Source: S15-B10 sp045569115
Lineage (GTDB): Bacteria > Fidelibacterota > Marinisomatia > Marinisomatales > S15-B10
Reading direction: 5' to 3'
Length of the DNA stretch: 9,076 bases
Assembly (NCBI GenBank): GCA_045569115.1
Contig: JBJKZS010000046.1
Span: forward strand, 1 to 9,076
Shown here: piece after piece, positions 1-6,449 of the stretch
How positions within the stretch are numbered: position 1 is the first letter of the stretch
Layout: every line of letters begins with the position of its first letter
The notes under the pieces: model-generated
The model's database searches: none
The model's input: only the letters and a program-made list of their open reading frames with translations
What the model was told of the DNA's origin: nothing
Position numbers and translations under genes: made by a program

Positions 1-318
1 AAAACTGGTTCTTGGGAGATTGCATGTGCCCAACTTTGTGGAAATAGTCATTATGCAATGAAGGGCTTTGTTCATGTTCATACCCAAAAAGGCTATATTG
101 CATATATGAAAACTTTGAGAATTGTACAGGATGTAGATGATTACGATTATACTTTCGAAGCAGAAAGTACCCTGAAAGAAGTTATCAATGCACTTAAGGA
201 CAATGATAGTGCCAAGGCTGAAGAGCTTACTCTTATCGCTTTAGCTAAAGCTGAGGAAGCAAAGATAGAGAAAGCTAGTTCTGGTGATGAGGATGATGAT
301 TGGGGAGAGGATTGGTAA
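1..318 (+). CDS. coxB: Cytochrome c oxidase subunit II, C-terminal part (5' end outside window)
   Basis: This is the end of the copper-bearing subunit of a heme-copper oxidase. It receives electrons from cytochrome c in the periplasm and passes them to heme a. The reading frame is already open at base 1, so the N-terminal membrane helices and most of the cupredoxin domain lie upstream. The CuA loop is intact: counting from the first codon, Cys9, Cys13, His17 and Met20 form the signature WEIACAQLCGNSHYAM. The residue between the cysteines is Gln, not the Glu of mitochondrial-type subunits; Gln also occurs in other bacterial oxidases. After the cupredoxin fold (to about residue 50) there is an Ala/Glu/Lys-rich, probably helical stretch and a strongly acidic tail with two Trp residues, ending DEDDDWGEDW. 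The next genes supply heme A and copper for the same enzyme. Identification is secure from the CuA motif. Confidence 0.95.
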   Translation, partial: KTGSWEIACAQLCGNSHYAMKGFVHVHTQKGYIAYMKTLRIVQDVDDYDYTFEAESTLKEVINALKDNDSAKAEELTLIALAKAEEAKIEKASSGDEDDDWGEDW

Positions 319-334
319 TCCCAAACTAATATAT

Positions 335-360
335 CCACCACTTATTTCAGGTGGCTTCTT
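335..360 (+). terminator. Possible weak intrinsic terminator after coxB
   Basis: CCACC (335-339) pairs with GGTGG (350-354) across a 10-base loop, followed by CTTCTTTT. A G+C stem with a T-rich 3' side stands out in this AT-rich gap and sits 16 bases after the coxB stop. The stem is only 5 bp, so it may attenuate rather than stop transcription into the heme synthase gene. It covers the alternative GTG start at 351, which is one reason to prefer the ATG at 387 for the next gene. Confidence 0.4.
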
Positions 361-386
361 TTAACTCTAATTCAAAAAGCAAAAAT

Positions 387-2285
387 ATGTTGAGGTGGTT
401 TTCCAAATTTACTGCCTTTAGCACATTAATTTTAATTTTTGCTGGTGGCTTGGTTACAAGTACAAATTCTGGCCTTTCTGTTCCTGATTGGCCTAACACT
501 TACGGTGAATTCATGTTTTCATTCCCTTATTCGAAATGGGTAGGAGGAATATTCTATGAACATATTCATAGGCTTATCGCCACTTTTGTAGGAATCTTAA
601 CTTTATTATTGTCAATTTTCCTTTGGAGGTTTGATAAAAGGGAATGGATGCATAAGTTGGGTTGGACTGCTTTAACTGCAGTAATTTTTCAGGGTCTTTT
701 AGGTGGCCTAACTGTACTTTTTTTTCTCCCTACGGCAATTTCAATGACGCATGGAATTTTAGCGCAATCTTTTTTCTGTCTTACTATTGCTATCGCATTC
801 TTTTTGTCAAATGATTGGGTTAAACCTTCACCAAAAAATCTGGATTTAATTGATAAATCAATAGTTAGATGGATTTTAATTTTAACTGGAGTGATTTATA
901 TGCAGCTTATTTTTGGTGCACTAATGCGTCATACAGGCTCCGGATTAGCGGTTTTAGATTTCCCTTTATCTAATGGTGAAATATTTACGTTACCTAATAG
1001 TGAGTTTCTTTATAATGTAAATGAAGGTCGCTTTAACCTTGGCTTAGATTCTGTAACCTTAAATCAAATATTTTTTCATTTGATTCACAGGTTTTGGGCT
1101 TTAGTTGTAGTTGCAGTTTCAATGGTTCTAACAGTAAAGATACTTAGGTATCGAAAGAATAATGATCATTTTATAATTCCAATATTATTTATTGATTTAC
1201 TCTTACTTACTCAGATAATGCTTGCAGCGGCGGTAATATGGAGTGTGCGTGTTCCAATAATTACCACTCTTCATGTTTGGACGGGCGCATTACTTCTTGG
1301 TTCATCTTTTTTCTTTAGTCTTAGATCAGTTAAGCTTTTTATTCCTTCAAGATTATATTGGTCCCTTTTTGAAAAAGAACCAATTTCCATTATGAAAGTT
1401 GATGGTTTTAATAGTCAGGTTTCTTCGTTTTGGGAATTATCAAAACCAAGAATCATTTGGCTAGTTCTTGTTGCTACTTTTATTGGGTTTTATCTTGGAG
1501 GTGCTCAGATCGGAAAATCTGTTTTTGATGATCCTTTATTTCTCTTCCACACACTACTTGGAACAACTTTTGTTGCTGCGGGTGCTGGGATTTTAAATCA
1601 GTATCTTGAAAGAGATCTTGATAAAGAAATGAAAAGAACTTCACAAAGACCAATTCCTTCAGGTCGAATTAAACCCAAAATTGCACGAAAGTTTGGGATT
1701 CTGGTTTCTTATGCGGGTATAATCTATTTACTTGCTGCGGTTAGCTTTTCAGCTGCATTTGTGGCTTTTCTAACGTTATTTTTATATCTCATTGTTTATA
1801 CACCTTTAAAGAGAAAAACAACTTGGAATACATTTATTGGTGCTATTCCAGGAGCTCTTCCACCACTTGGAGGTTGGTTGGCAGCAACGGGAAAACTAGA
1901 AATTGGTGCATGGATTCTTTTTGGGATTCTTTTCTTTTGGCAGATCCCACATTTTTTTGCAATAGCATGGCTTTATAGAAAAGATTATAACCGACTTGGT
2001 TTCCAAATGTTACCAGTGGTGGAGAAAAAAATGTTTAAGACTTCGATATATTCTGTAAGTTTTTGTCTTTTTCTAATTGCTTGTACATCAACGTTGACTC
2101 TAATGCATCTTGCGGGACAATTTTTTCTCTGGGGGAGTATATTCCTAGGGTTTGCTTTTTTAGGTATAACAATTGATGCGGCTAGAGGTTGGAATAAAAC
2201 TCGTGCTCAACGATTATTAGCTGGATCAATTATCTATCTTCCACTGCTCCTATTAATTATGATAATAGATAGAAGCCTGATTTGA
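387..2285 (+). CDS. ctaAB: Heme A synthase / protoheme IX farnesyltransferase (CtaA-CtaB) fusion
   Basis: One polypeptide appears to carry both steps from protoheme to heme A in the cytoplasmic membrane. Numbering starts from ATG 387 (632 residues). Residues 1 to about 318 are CtaA/Cox15: GGLVTSTNSGLSVPDWP after helix 1, then the four conserved heme histidines His61 (in EHIHR, with Glu58), His122 (MTHG), His234 (HLIHR) and His296 (TLHVWTG). There is no cysteine pair in the first external loop, unlike Bacillus CtaA. A linker of about 30 residues follows. From about 349 (WELSKPR) the protein is CtaB of the UbiA prenyltransferase superfamily: Asn404, Glu408 and Asp412 in the first diphosphate/Mg motif, then RTSQRPIPSGR, and RKDYNRLG...MLP with Asp533 as the second. 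Both halves look full length. A GTG start at 351 would add 12 hydrophilic residues, but it lies inside a hairpin and neither start has a clear ribosome site. Such fusions are uncommon; I recall them from a few lineages such as Thermus. Confidence 0.93.
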   Translation: MLRWFSKFTAFSTLILIFAGGLVTSTNSGLSVPDWPNTYGEFMFSFPYSKWVGGIFYEHIHRLIATFVGILTLLLSIFLWRFDKREWMHKLGWTALTAVIFQGLLGGLTVLFFLPTAISMTHGILAQSFFCLTIAIAFFLSNDWVKPSPKNLDLIDKSIVRWILILTGVIYMQLIFGALMRHTGSGLAVLDFPLSNGEIFTLPNSEFLYNVNEGRFNLGLDSVTLNQIFFHLIHRFWALVVVAVSMVLTVKILRYRKNNDHFIIPILFIDLLLLTQIMLAAAVIWSVRVPIITTLHVWTGALLLGSSFFFSLRSVKLFIPSRLYWSLFEKEPISIMKVDGFNSQVSSFWELSKPRIIWLVLVATFIGFYLGGAQIGKSVFDDPLFLFHTLLGTTFVAAGAGILNQYLERDLDKEMKRTSQRPIPSGRIKPKIARKFGILVSYAGIIYLLAAVSFSAAFVAFLTLFLYLIVYTPLKRKTTWNTFIGAIPGALPPLGGWLAATGKLEIGAWILFGILFFWQIPHFFAIAWLYRKDYNRLGFQMLPVVEKKMFKTSIYSVSFCLFLIACTSTLTLMHLAGQFFLWGSIFLGFAFLGITIDAARGWNKTRAQRLLAGSIIYLPLLLLIMIIDRSLI

Positions 2286-2315
2286 TAATATGAGTTAAAC
2301 TTGAAGACTCTTAAC

Positions 2316-2909
2316 ATGAAGATGATTAGAAATAAATATATTTGGGGATATAGTCTAGTAGCGATTGCAATTCTAGTATTGAGTTTTAAAAGGACTGAGC
2401 AACATAACTCAAAAGTATTACCTATTCTTTCTGAATTAATTGATTTTAGATTAATTGATCAAAATGGAGACCAATTCATAAAGAAGGATCTTCTAGGTAA
2501 GTTTTGGATAGCTGATTTCATCTTTACCACTTGCGCGGGTCCATGTCCAATAATGTCAAACCAGTTTACGGAGCTTCAATCCCGTTATAGGAACTCGAAT
2601 GATATAAACCTTCTTTCAATTTCAGTCAATCCTGAATATGATACTCCAGTAATTTTGCGTGAGTATGGAGAACGTTATGGTTCTGATAATGAAAAATGGC
2701 AATTTTTAACTGGCGAAAAAGAAGAAATTCATAAACTTGCGGTGGAAGGATTCAAAATAGGCTCTATTGAGGACCCAATTTTTCATAGCACACGATTTAT
2801 ATTAATTGATAATCATGCTAGGATAAGAGGTTATTACATAAGCACAGAATTTGAAGAAATGCAAAAGTTATGGGCGGATGTAGATATACTTGTTCAAGAA
2901 ATACTATGA
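2316..2909 (+). CDS. SCO1/SenC/PrrC-family copper chaperone
   Basis: SCO proteins are membrane-anchored, thioredoxin-fold proteins that deliver copper to, or reduce the cysteines of, the CuA site of oxidase subunit II. From ATG 2316 (197 residues) there is one N-terminal membrane anchor (about residues 8-24) and then a periplasmic domain. The CxxxC copper site is in FTTCAGPCPIMS (Cys73, Cys77), and the third ligand is His157 in IFHSTRFILID. The strand SISVNPEYDTP is typical of the family. A TTG at 2301 would add five residues; ATG 2316 is preferred because it is the stronger codon and has a weak purine-rich stretch (TGAAGA) upstream. The gene begins 30 bases after the heme synthase stop, and its TGA overlaps the next ATG. 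The position next to coxB and the heme A genes supports a role in the assembly of this oxidase. No odd features. Confidence 0.93.
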   Translation: MKMIRNKYIWGYSLVAIAILVLSFKRTEQHNSKVLPILSELIDFRLIDQNGDQFIKKDLLGKFWIADFIFTTCAGPCPIMSNQFTELQSRYRNSNDINLLSISVNPEYDTPVILREYGERYGSDNEKWQFLTGEKEEIHKLAVEGFKIGSIEDPIFHSTRFILIDNHARIRGYYISTEFEEMQKLWADVDILVQEIL

Positions 2910-3439
2910 TTATAGAAAAAACTCATGAAGAACAGTTTTGGCTTAGAATAATTTATATTATCTCAATTATTCTTTCATCGGCTGTTGCATTTTTAATTCT
3001 AGGACCACGCCCTGATGGTATTGATGGCAGAGTAAATGTCTCTTACTTTCCACACATCAATGCTATTCTGAACTCTATCACGACTTTTCTTTTAATTATA
3101 GCATATATTTTTATTCGGCGAAAAAAAATTCAGCTTCATAAGAAAACAATGCTTGGAGCATTTGCTACGTCTACTTTGTTCCTTATAACCTATGTTATTT
3201 ATCACTGGTTTAAGAGTGGACCAACTGAATATATGGGGGAATGGGAGATTTTATATTTTTTTATACTTATTACGCACATTCTTTTGGCTGCGATAATTTT
3301 GCCGTTAGCAATGTTGACACTTTACCGTGGCTGGACAATGAACATAGCTAAGCACAGGAAAATTGCAAGAATTACATTACCGCTATGGCTTTATGTTAGT
3401 ATTACTGGTGTAATAGTCTATCTTATGCTATATATTTAG
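2906..3439 (+). CDS. DUF420 (CtaM/YozB-like) membrane protein, oxidase assembly
   Basis: This is a 177-residue integral membrane protein with about five hydrophobic segments (roughly residues 13-33, 50-70, 82-100, 114-138 and 155-176). It resembles DUF420; the Staphylococcus aureus member CtaM is needed for aa3-type oxidase activity. Family-like features are FPHINAILN near helix 2 (His50), LHKKTML (His78), ITYVIYHW (His100), THILLA (His124) and KHRKIAR (His150). The regularly placed histidines near helix ends suggest metal or heme contact, but this is inference. The start is ATG 2906, which overlaps the SCO stop as ATGA and has AAGAA upstream; an upstream start at 2870 would lie deep in the SCO gene and give an implausible soluble N-terminus. 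The tight coupling to SCO and its place at the end of the assembly block fit a role in oxidase maturation. Confidence 0.86.
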   Translation: MIIEKTHEEQFWLRIIYIISIILSSAVAFLILGPRPDGIDGRVNVSYFPHINAILNSITTFLLIIAYIFIRRKKIQLHKKTMLGAFATSTLFLITYVIYHWFKSGPTEYMGEWEILYFFILITHILLAAIILPLAMLTLYRGWTMNIAKHRKIARITLPLWLYVSITGVIVYLMLYI

Positions 3440-3462
3440 ATCTGCTTGGTTTTTTTACTTAT

Positions 3463-3480
3463 ACGAACAATTCGTTTTTC
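3463..3480 (+). terminator. Possible intrinsic terminator ending the oxidase block
   Basis: ACGAA (3463-3467) and TTCGT (3471-3475) form a 5-bp stem with a CAA loop, followed by TTTTC. It lies 24 bases after the DUF420 stop, before a 125-base gap that leads to an unrelated secreted peptidase. The stem is short, so this rests mainly on position and the T run. The rest of the gap is AT-rich, and no -35/-10 pair with normal spacing could be supported. Confidence 0.35.
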
Positions 3481-3564
3481 TATGACATAATTTTATATTT
3501 TTATTTGTTACACTTAATTTAAAAGTCACAATTTATATTAAATAGAAGATTAACTATCATATCC

Positions 3565-5832
3565 ATGAAAATTCTATTTACAATAGTTATGTTCCTAACA
3601 ATTAGATACGCATTCCCTCAGGATGTGTATCAATTAGTAAGGGTCTACTACAATGACTCTCAAGGACTAGAGACCATAGCACGATCAGGTATAGCATTGG
3701 ATCATTCTCATCATAAGCGAGCAGTATTTATAGAATTAGCAATTACAGATAGACAGATAGAGACTTTACGTTCGTCAGGTTTCAAAATGGATATAATAGA
3801 GCCAAACCTTAAGGAATTCTATGAGTCCCGCTCTAATCGACGAGCTCGCTGGCATGGTAACTTTAAACTTGGTTCAATGGGTGGTAATTATACTCTATCT
3901 GAACTTGAAGCTGAGTTAGACACATTGCATTTTTTACATCCAAATATTGTTAGTAAAAAAATGAGTATAGGACAGTCCATTGAAGGGAGAGATATTTGGG
4001 CGATTAAAGTCTCTGATAATGTAGATATAAATGAGAATGTAACAGTAGAGTTAGAACCACTAGTTTTATATACAGGCCTCACACATGCAAGAGAACCTCT
4101 AAGTATGATGAATCTAATTTATTTTATCAGACATTTATGTGAAAACTACAATATTAATAAATTAGAAACTGATTTAGTTAATAACAGAGAAATGTGGTTT
4201 GTACCATGTGTTAACCCTGATGGTTATGTTTATAATGAAAGAATTGCTCCTAATGGTGGAGGAATGCATAGAAAAAATAGAAAGGATACTGGATGTGGAG
4301 AGGGTACTACTAGGGGAGTCGACATAAATCGAAATTTTGGCTTTAATTGGGGAACTAATGATTTAGGTTCAAGTCCTGAGCCTTGTTCTCCAATTTATCG
4401 TGGAGAATCTGCTTTTTCTGAACCAGAGACTTCAGTGTTAAAAGATTTTATGCTTAATAAAAATTTTAGAAACGTTTTGCATTATCATACCTATACAAAT
4501 CTCTTGATTCATCCTTACGGAGATGGATCTTATCCATCTGGGATAGATTTTTCAACTTACAAAGACATAGCTGGTGAAATGACTTTATTCAATCAATATC
4601 ATGTTGGTACAGGTTTAGAAACTGTTGGTTATGAAGTAAATGGTGATGCAGTTGATTATTCATATGTTGATGGAGGGATGATAGCTTTTACACCAGAAAT
4701 TGGAGATTGGGATGATGGTTTCTGGCCTGATCCAACAAGAGTAGGCCCCTTAAGTGAAGAGAATTTATGGTCCAATCTAGCCTTTGCTCAATTTGCGGGG
4801 ACTGTAATATCGGTAAACTCAATGTCTATAGAAGAAAATTATCTTGAACCTGGTCAATCATCAAATATTTTGACCACAATAGGCAATCATGGTCTTAGCG
4901 CAAGTCTTGGAAGTGTATTGGGAAAAGTTACTTCTTTAAATAATTTGATTAAGATAAACCATGATGTTGAGTGGGATTTTGGTCTGTTCCAAGGTCGTGA
5001 AGTTTTAGATGATACGTTTTATGTTCCAATAAAAATTAACGATGCTGCGTTGCCAGGATGCTCAGGAGGAATTGTTTTTCATTTTATGGATAATTATGGC
5101 GTTTTAACTGATACCATTCCCCTGATCATTGGTCAGCCTAGTATTTTTTTTACTGAGGATGGAGAGTCAGATATTAATAATTGGGAAACAACAGATTGGG
5201 GTATTGGAAGTGATGCTTATTCTGGTCTCGGTGCTTTAACAGATAGTCCAGCGGGTGAATACCTTCCTAATTATAAAAATATTCTTTACTTGAAAGAACC
5301 TCTAAATCTCTCCAAAATTTCTAAAAGTCAACTTGAGTTTTGGGCAAAGTGGGATATCGAAGAAAAATATGATGGAGTTACTATAGAAATAAAAATTAAT
5401 GATGGAGAGTGGAAATCACTGAGAGGTAAGTTCACCCAGAAAGCAACAGGGTCTGGAAATGGTCAGCCTAAAGGTGTGTTTGTATATCAAGGGAAACAAA
5501 CTAAATGGGTAAGAGAATCAATTTCTTTGTCACGATTCTCAGGGTTTGATGAAGTTAACCTTAGATTTGTTCTCCGGTCAGATGAACTTGTTGAAAGAGA
5601 CGGTTTTATTATTGATGACCTTGAACTAATTGTATATCCAAACCCAGAAAAAATTATGGGAGACATTAATGGTGATTGCTTAATTGACATTTCCGATATT
5701 GTTGAACTTGTAGATTTAATTATTCAAATTAATAGTGGAACTACCGGAGTGTCCTTAATTGCTGATTTAAATAATGATTCACAGGTTAATGTGCTTGATA
5801 TAGTGAAATTAGTGAATTTAATTATTAATTAA
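3565..5832 (+). CDS. Secreted M14 zinc carboxypeptidase with C-terminal dockerin-like module
   Basis: This is a 755-residue exported metallopeptidase of family M14 (carboxypeptidase A/T type), which removes C-terminal residues from peptides. Residues 1-19 are a signal peptide with no lipobox. Residues 20 to about 95 resemble an M14 propeptide. The catalytic domain spans about 106-415. Zinc ligands are His174 and Glu177 (THAREP) and His308 (HTYTNLL). Arg239, Asn255 and Arg256 (VDINRNF) match the substrate-carboxylate residues, Tyr356 matches Tyr248 of bovine CPA, and Glu378 (FTPEIGD) is the catalytic base. Residues about 416-525 look like an Ig-like beta domain and about 526-690 like a jelly-roll (MAM-like) domain ending in FIIDDLELIVY. 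The tail, 699-755, has two calcium loops: Asp700, Asn702, Asp704, Asp708, Asp711, and Asp734, Asn736, Asp738, Asn742, Asp745, each followed by a helix (DIVELVDLII, DIVKLVNLII). That is a type I dockerin-like pair. It is probably a scavenging enzyme for protein, surface-held or released. It looks monocistronic. Confidence 0.93.
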   Translation: MKILFTIVMFLTIRYAFPQDVYQLVRVYYNDSQGLETIARSGIALDHSHHKRAVFIELAITDRQIETLRSSGFKMDIIEPNLKEFYESRSNRRARWHGNFKLGSMGGNYTLSELEAELDTLHFLHPNIVSKKMSIGQSIEGRDIWAIKVSDNVDINENVTVELEPLVLYTGLTHAREPLSMMNLIYFIRHLCENYNINKLETDLVNNREMWFVPCVNPDGYVYNERIAPNGGGMHRKNRKDTGCGEGTTRGVDINRNFGFNWGTNDLGSSPEPCSPIYRGESAFSEPETSVLKDFMLNKNFRNVLHYHTYTNLLIHPYGDGSYPSGIDFSTYKDIAGEMTLFNQYHVGTGLETVGYEVNGDAVDYSYVDGGMIAFTPEIGDWDDGFWPDPTRVGPLSEENLWSNLAFAQFAGTVISVNSMSIEENYLEPGQSSNILTTIGNHGLSASLGSVLGKVTSLNNLIKINHDVEWDFGLFQGREVLDDTFYVPIKINDAALPGCSGGIVFHFMDNYGVLTDTIPLIIGQPSIFFTEDGESDINNWETTDWGIGSDAYSGLGALTDSPAGEYLPNYKNILYLKEPLNLSKISKSQLEFWAKWDIEEKYDGVTIEIKINDGEWKSLRGKFTQKATGSGNGQPKGVFVYQGKQTKWVRESISLSRFSGFDEVNLRFVLRSDELVERDGFIIDDLELIVYPNPEKIMGDINGDCLIDISDIVELVDLIIQINSGTTGVSLIADLNNDSQVNVLDIVKLVNLIIN

Positions 5833-5847
5833 TGAGTGCTCTCATTT
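5831..5847 (+). terminator. Hairpin at the carboxypeptidase stop codon, possible terminator
   Basis: AATGAG (5831-5836) pairs perfectly with CTCATT (5841-5846) across a TGCT loop, beginning within the TAA stop of the peptidase gene and followed by only a short T stretch (TTT) and then GGG. A 6-bp stem with a tetraloop at this position fits transcription termination or 3'-end protection. The weak T tract makes termination uncertain. Confidence 0.35.
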
Positions 5848-5858
5848 GGGAATCAACC

Positions 5859-5868
5859 CGTCTAGACG
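5859..5868. promoter_or_regulatory. Perfect 10-bp palindrome, possible operator
   Basis: CGTCTAGACG is an exact two-fold symmetric sequence in the 86-base gap, 51 bases before the CBS-protein start. It is G+C-richer than its surroundings. Position and symmetry are compatible with binding of a dimeric regulator upstream of the CBS gene, or with one more hairpin of the peptidase 3' end. A TATAGAAT box at 5902-5909 could be a -10 element, but no -35 element with normal spacing was found. Function is speculative. Confidence 0.25.
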
Positions 5869-5918
5869 TAGATTTGAAAAACTAGATTAATTACCACTTG
5901 GTATAGAATGGAAATAAT

Positions 5919-6449
5919 ATGAGTAATTCAATAGAAGAAGAATCTCAACATATGGATGAAATTGAGTTTAAGGAACAGAAAGAAATAGAAAAGGCTATTT
6001 CAGTTGATGATCCAATTAGCACGCTGAACACTAAGGATATAATTTTAGTTTCTAAAGGAACAACTATTCAAGAAGTTATTGAAAAATTTCAAGAAAAAAA
6101 GGTTGCATGCGTTCTCATTGGAGATGATTCTCTAGAGGGTATTTTTACTGAGAGAGATGTAATTATAAAACTAGCAGGAAGAGGTTTAGATTATCGAAAA
6201 GAAACAATTGAAAACTACATGACATCTTTTCCTGAAAGCCTTCGAAATAGTGATAGTATTGCTTTTGCTCTTAATAGAATGACGGAAGGTGGTTACCGCC
6301 ATATTCCGATAGTTAATTCCAAAGGTAAACCAGTTGGTCTAATTGGTATCCTTGATATCGTAAGTCATCTTGCCGAGTATTTTTCTCAAGATGTTTTGAA
6401 TCTTCCTCCATTACCAATAAGAAAACAAAAGCAAGCTGAGGGTGGTTAG
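5919..6449 (+). CDS. Tandem CBS-domain (Bateman module) protein
   Basis: This is a 176-residue soluble protein made almost entirely of one Bateman module. CBS1 covers about residues 38-88 (LVSKGTTIQEVIEKF ... GIFTERDVI, with the hallmark FTERD at 76-80). CBS2 covers about 100-155 (YMTSFPESL ... GGYRHIPIVN ... GLIGILDIVSHL). Paired CBS domains usually bind adenosine nucleotides (AMP, ATP, SAM) and act as energy or ligand sensors; no enzymatic domain is attached. The first 35 residues are Glu-rich and probably disordered or helical. The C-terminus is NLPPLPIRKQKQAEGG, ending in Gly-Gly. The start is ATG 5919, preceded by GGAAA at good spacing. The TAG stop shares one base with the GTG start of the next gene, so the two are probably co-translated. 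The partner it regulates is not evident from the window. Confidence 0.9.
   Translation: MSNSIEEESQHMDEIEFKEQKEIEKAISVDDPISTLNTKDIILVSKGTTIQEVIEKFQEKKVACVLIGDDSLEGIFTERDVIIKLAGRGLDYRKETIENYMTSFPESLRNSDSIAFALNRMTEGGYRHIPIVNSKGKPVGLIGILDIVSHLAEYFSQDVLNLPPLPIRKQKQAEGG

Noticed and set aside
147..341. 64-codon open frame on the minus strand
   Set aside because: It lies opposite the coxB end. Its Ser/Ala-rich product mirrors the Glu/Ala/Asp codons of the true gene, and it has no domain signal.
2870..2905. Upstream in-frame start for the DUF420 gene
   Set aside because: It would overlap the SCO gene by 40 bases and add a Cys-rich stretch with no family match; ATG 2906 has the ATGA overlap and a ribosome site.
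3505..3539. TTGTTA and TATATT as a promoter for the carboxypeptidase
   Set aside because: The spacing is 23 bases, outside the normal 16-19, and the region is too AT-rich for such a match to mean anything.
3888..4082. 64-codon minus-strand open frame inside the carboxypeptidase
   Set aside because: It is opposite the conserved catalytic domain, has no ribosome site and resembles no protein; it is a shadow frame.
5487..5690. 67-codon minus-strand open frame
   Set aside because: It is opposite the jelly-roll and dockerin coding region, Ser-rich with no domain; it is a shadow frame.
5659..5832. Type IX secretion C-terminal domain or cellulosome membership
   Set aside because: The tail has paired calcium loops and helices rather than the beta-sandwich sorting domain, and no cohesin, scaffoldin or glycoside hydrolase is in the window.
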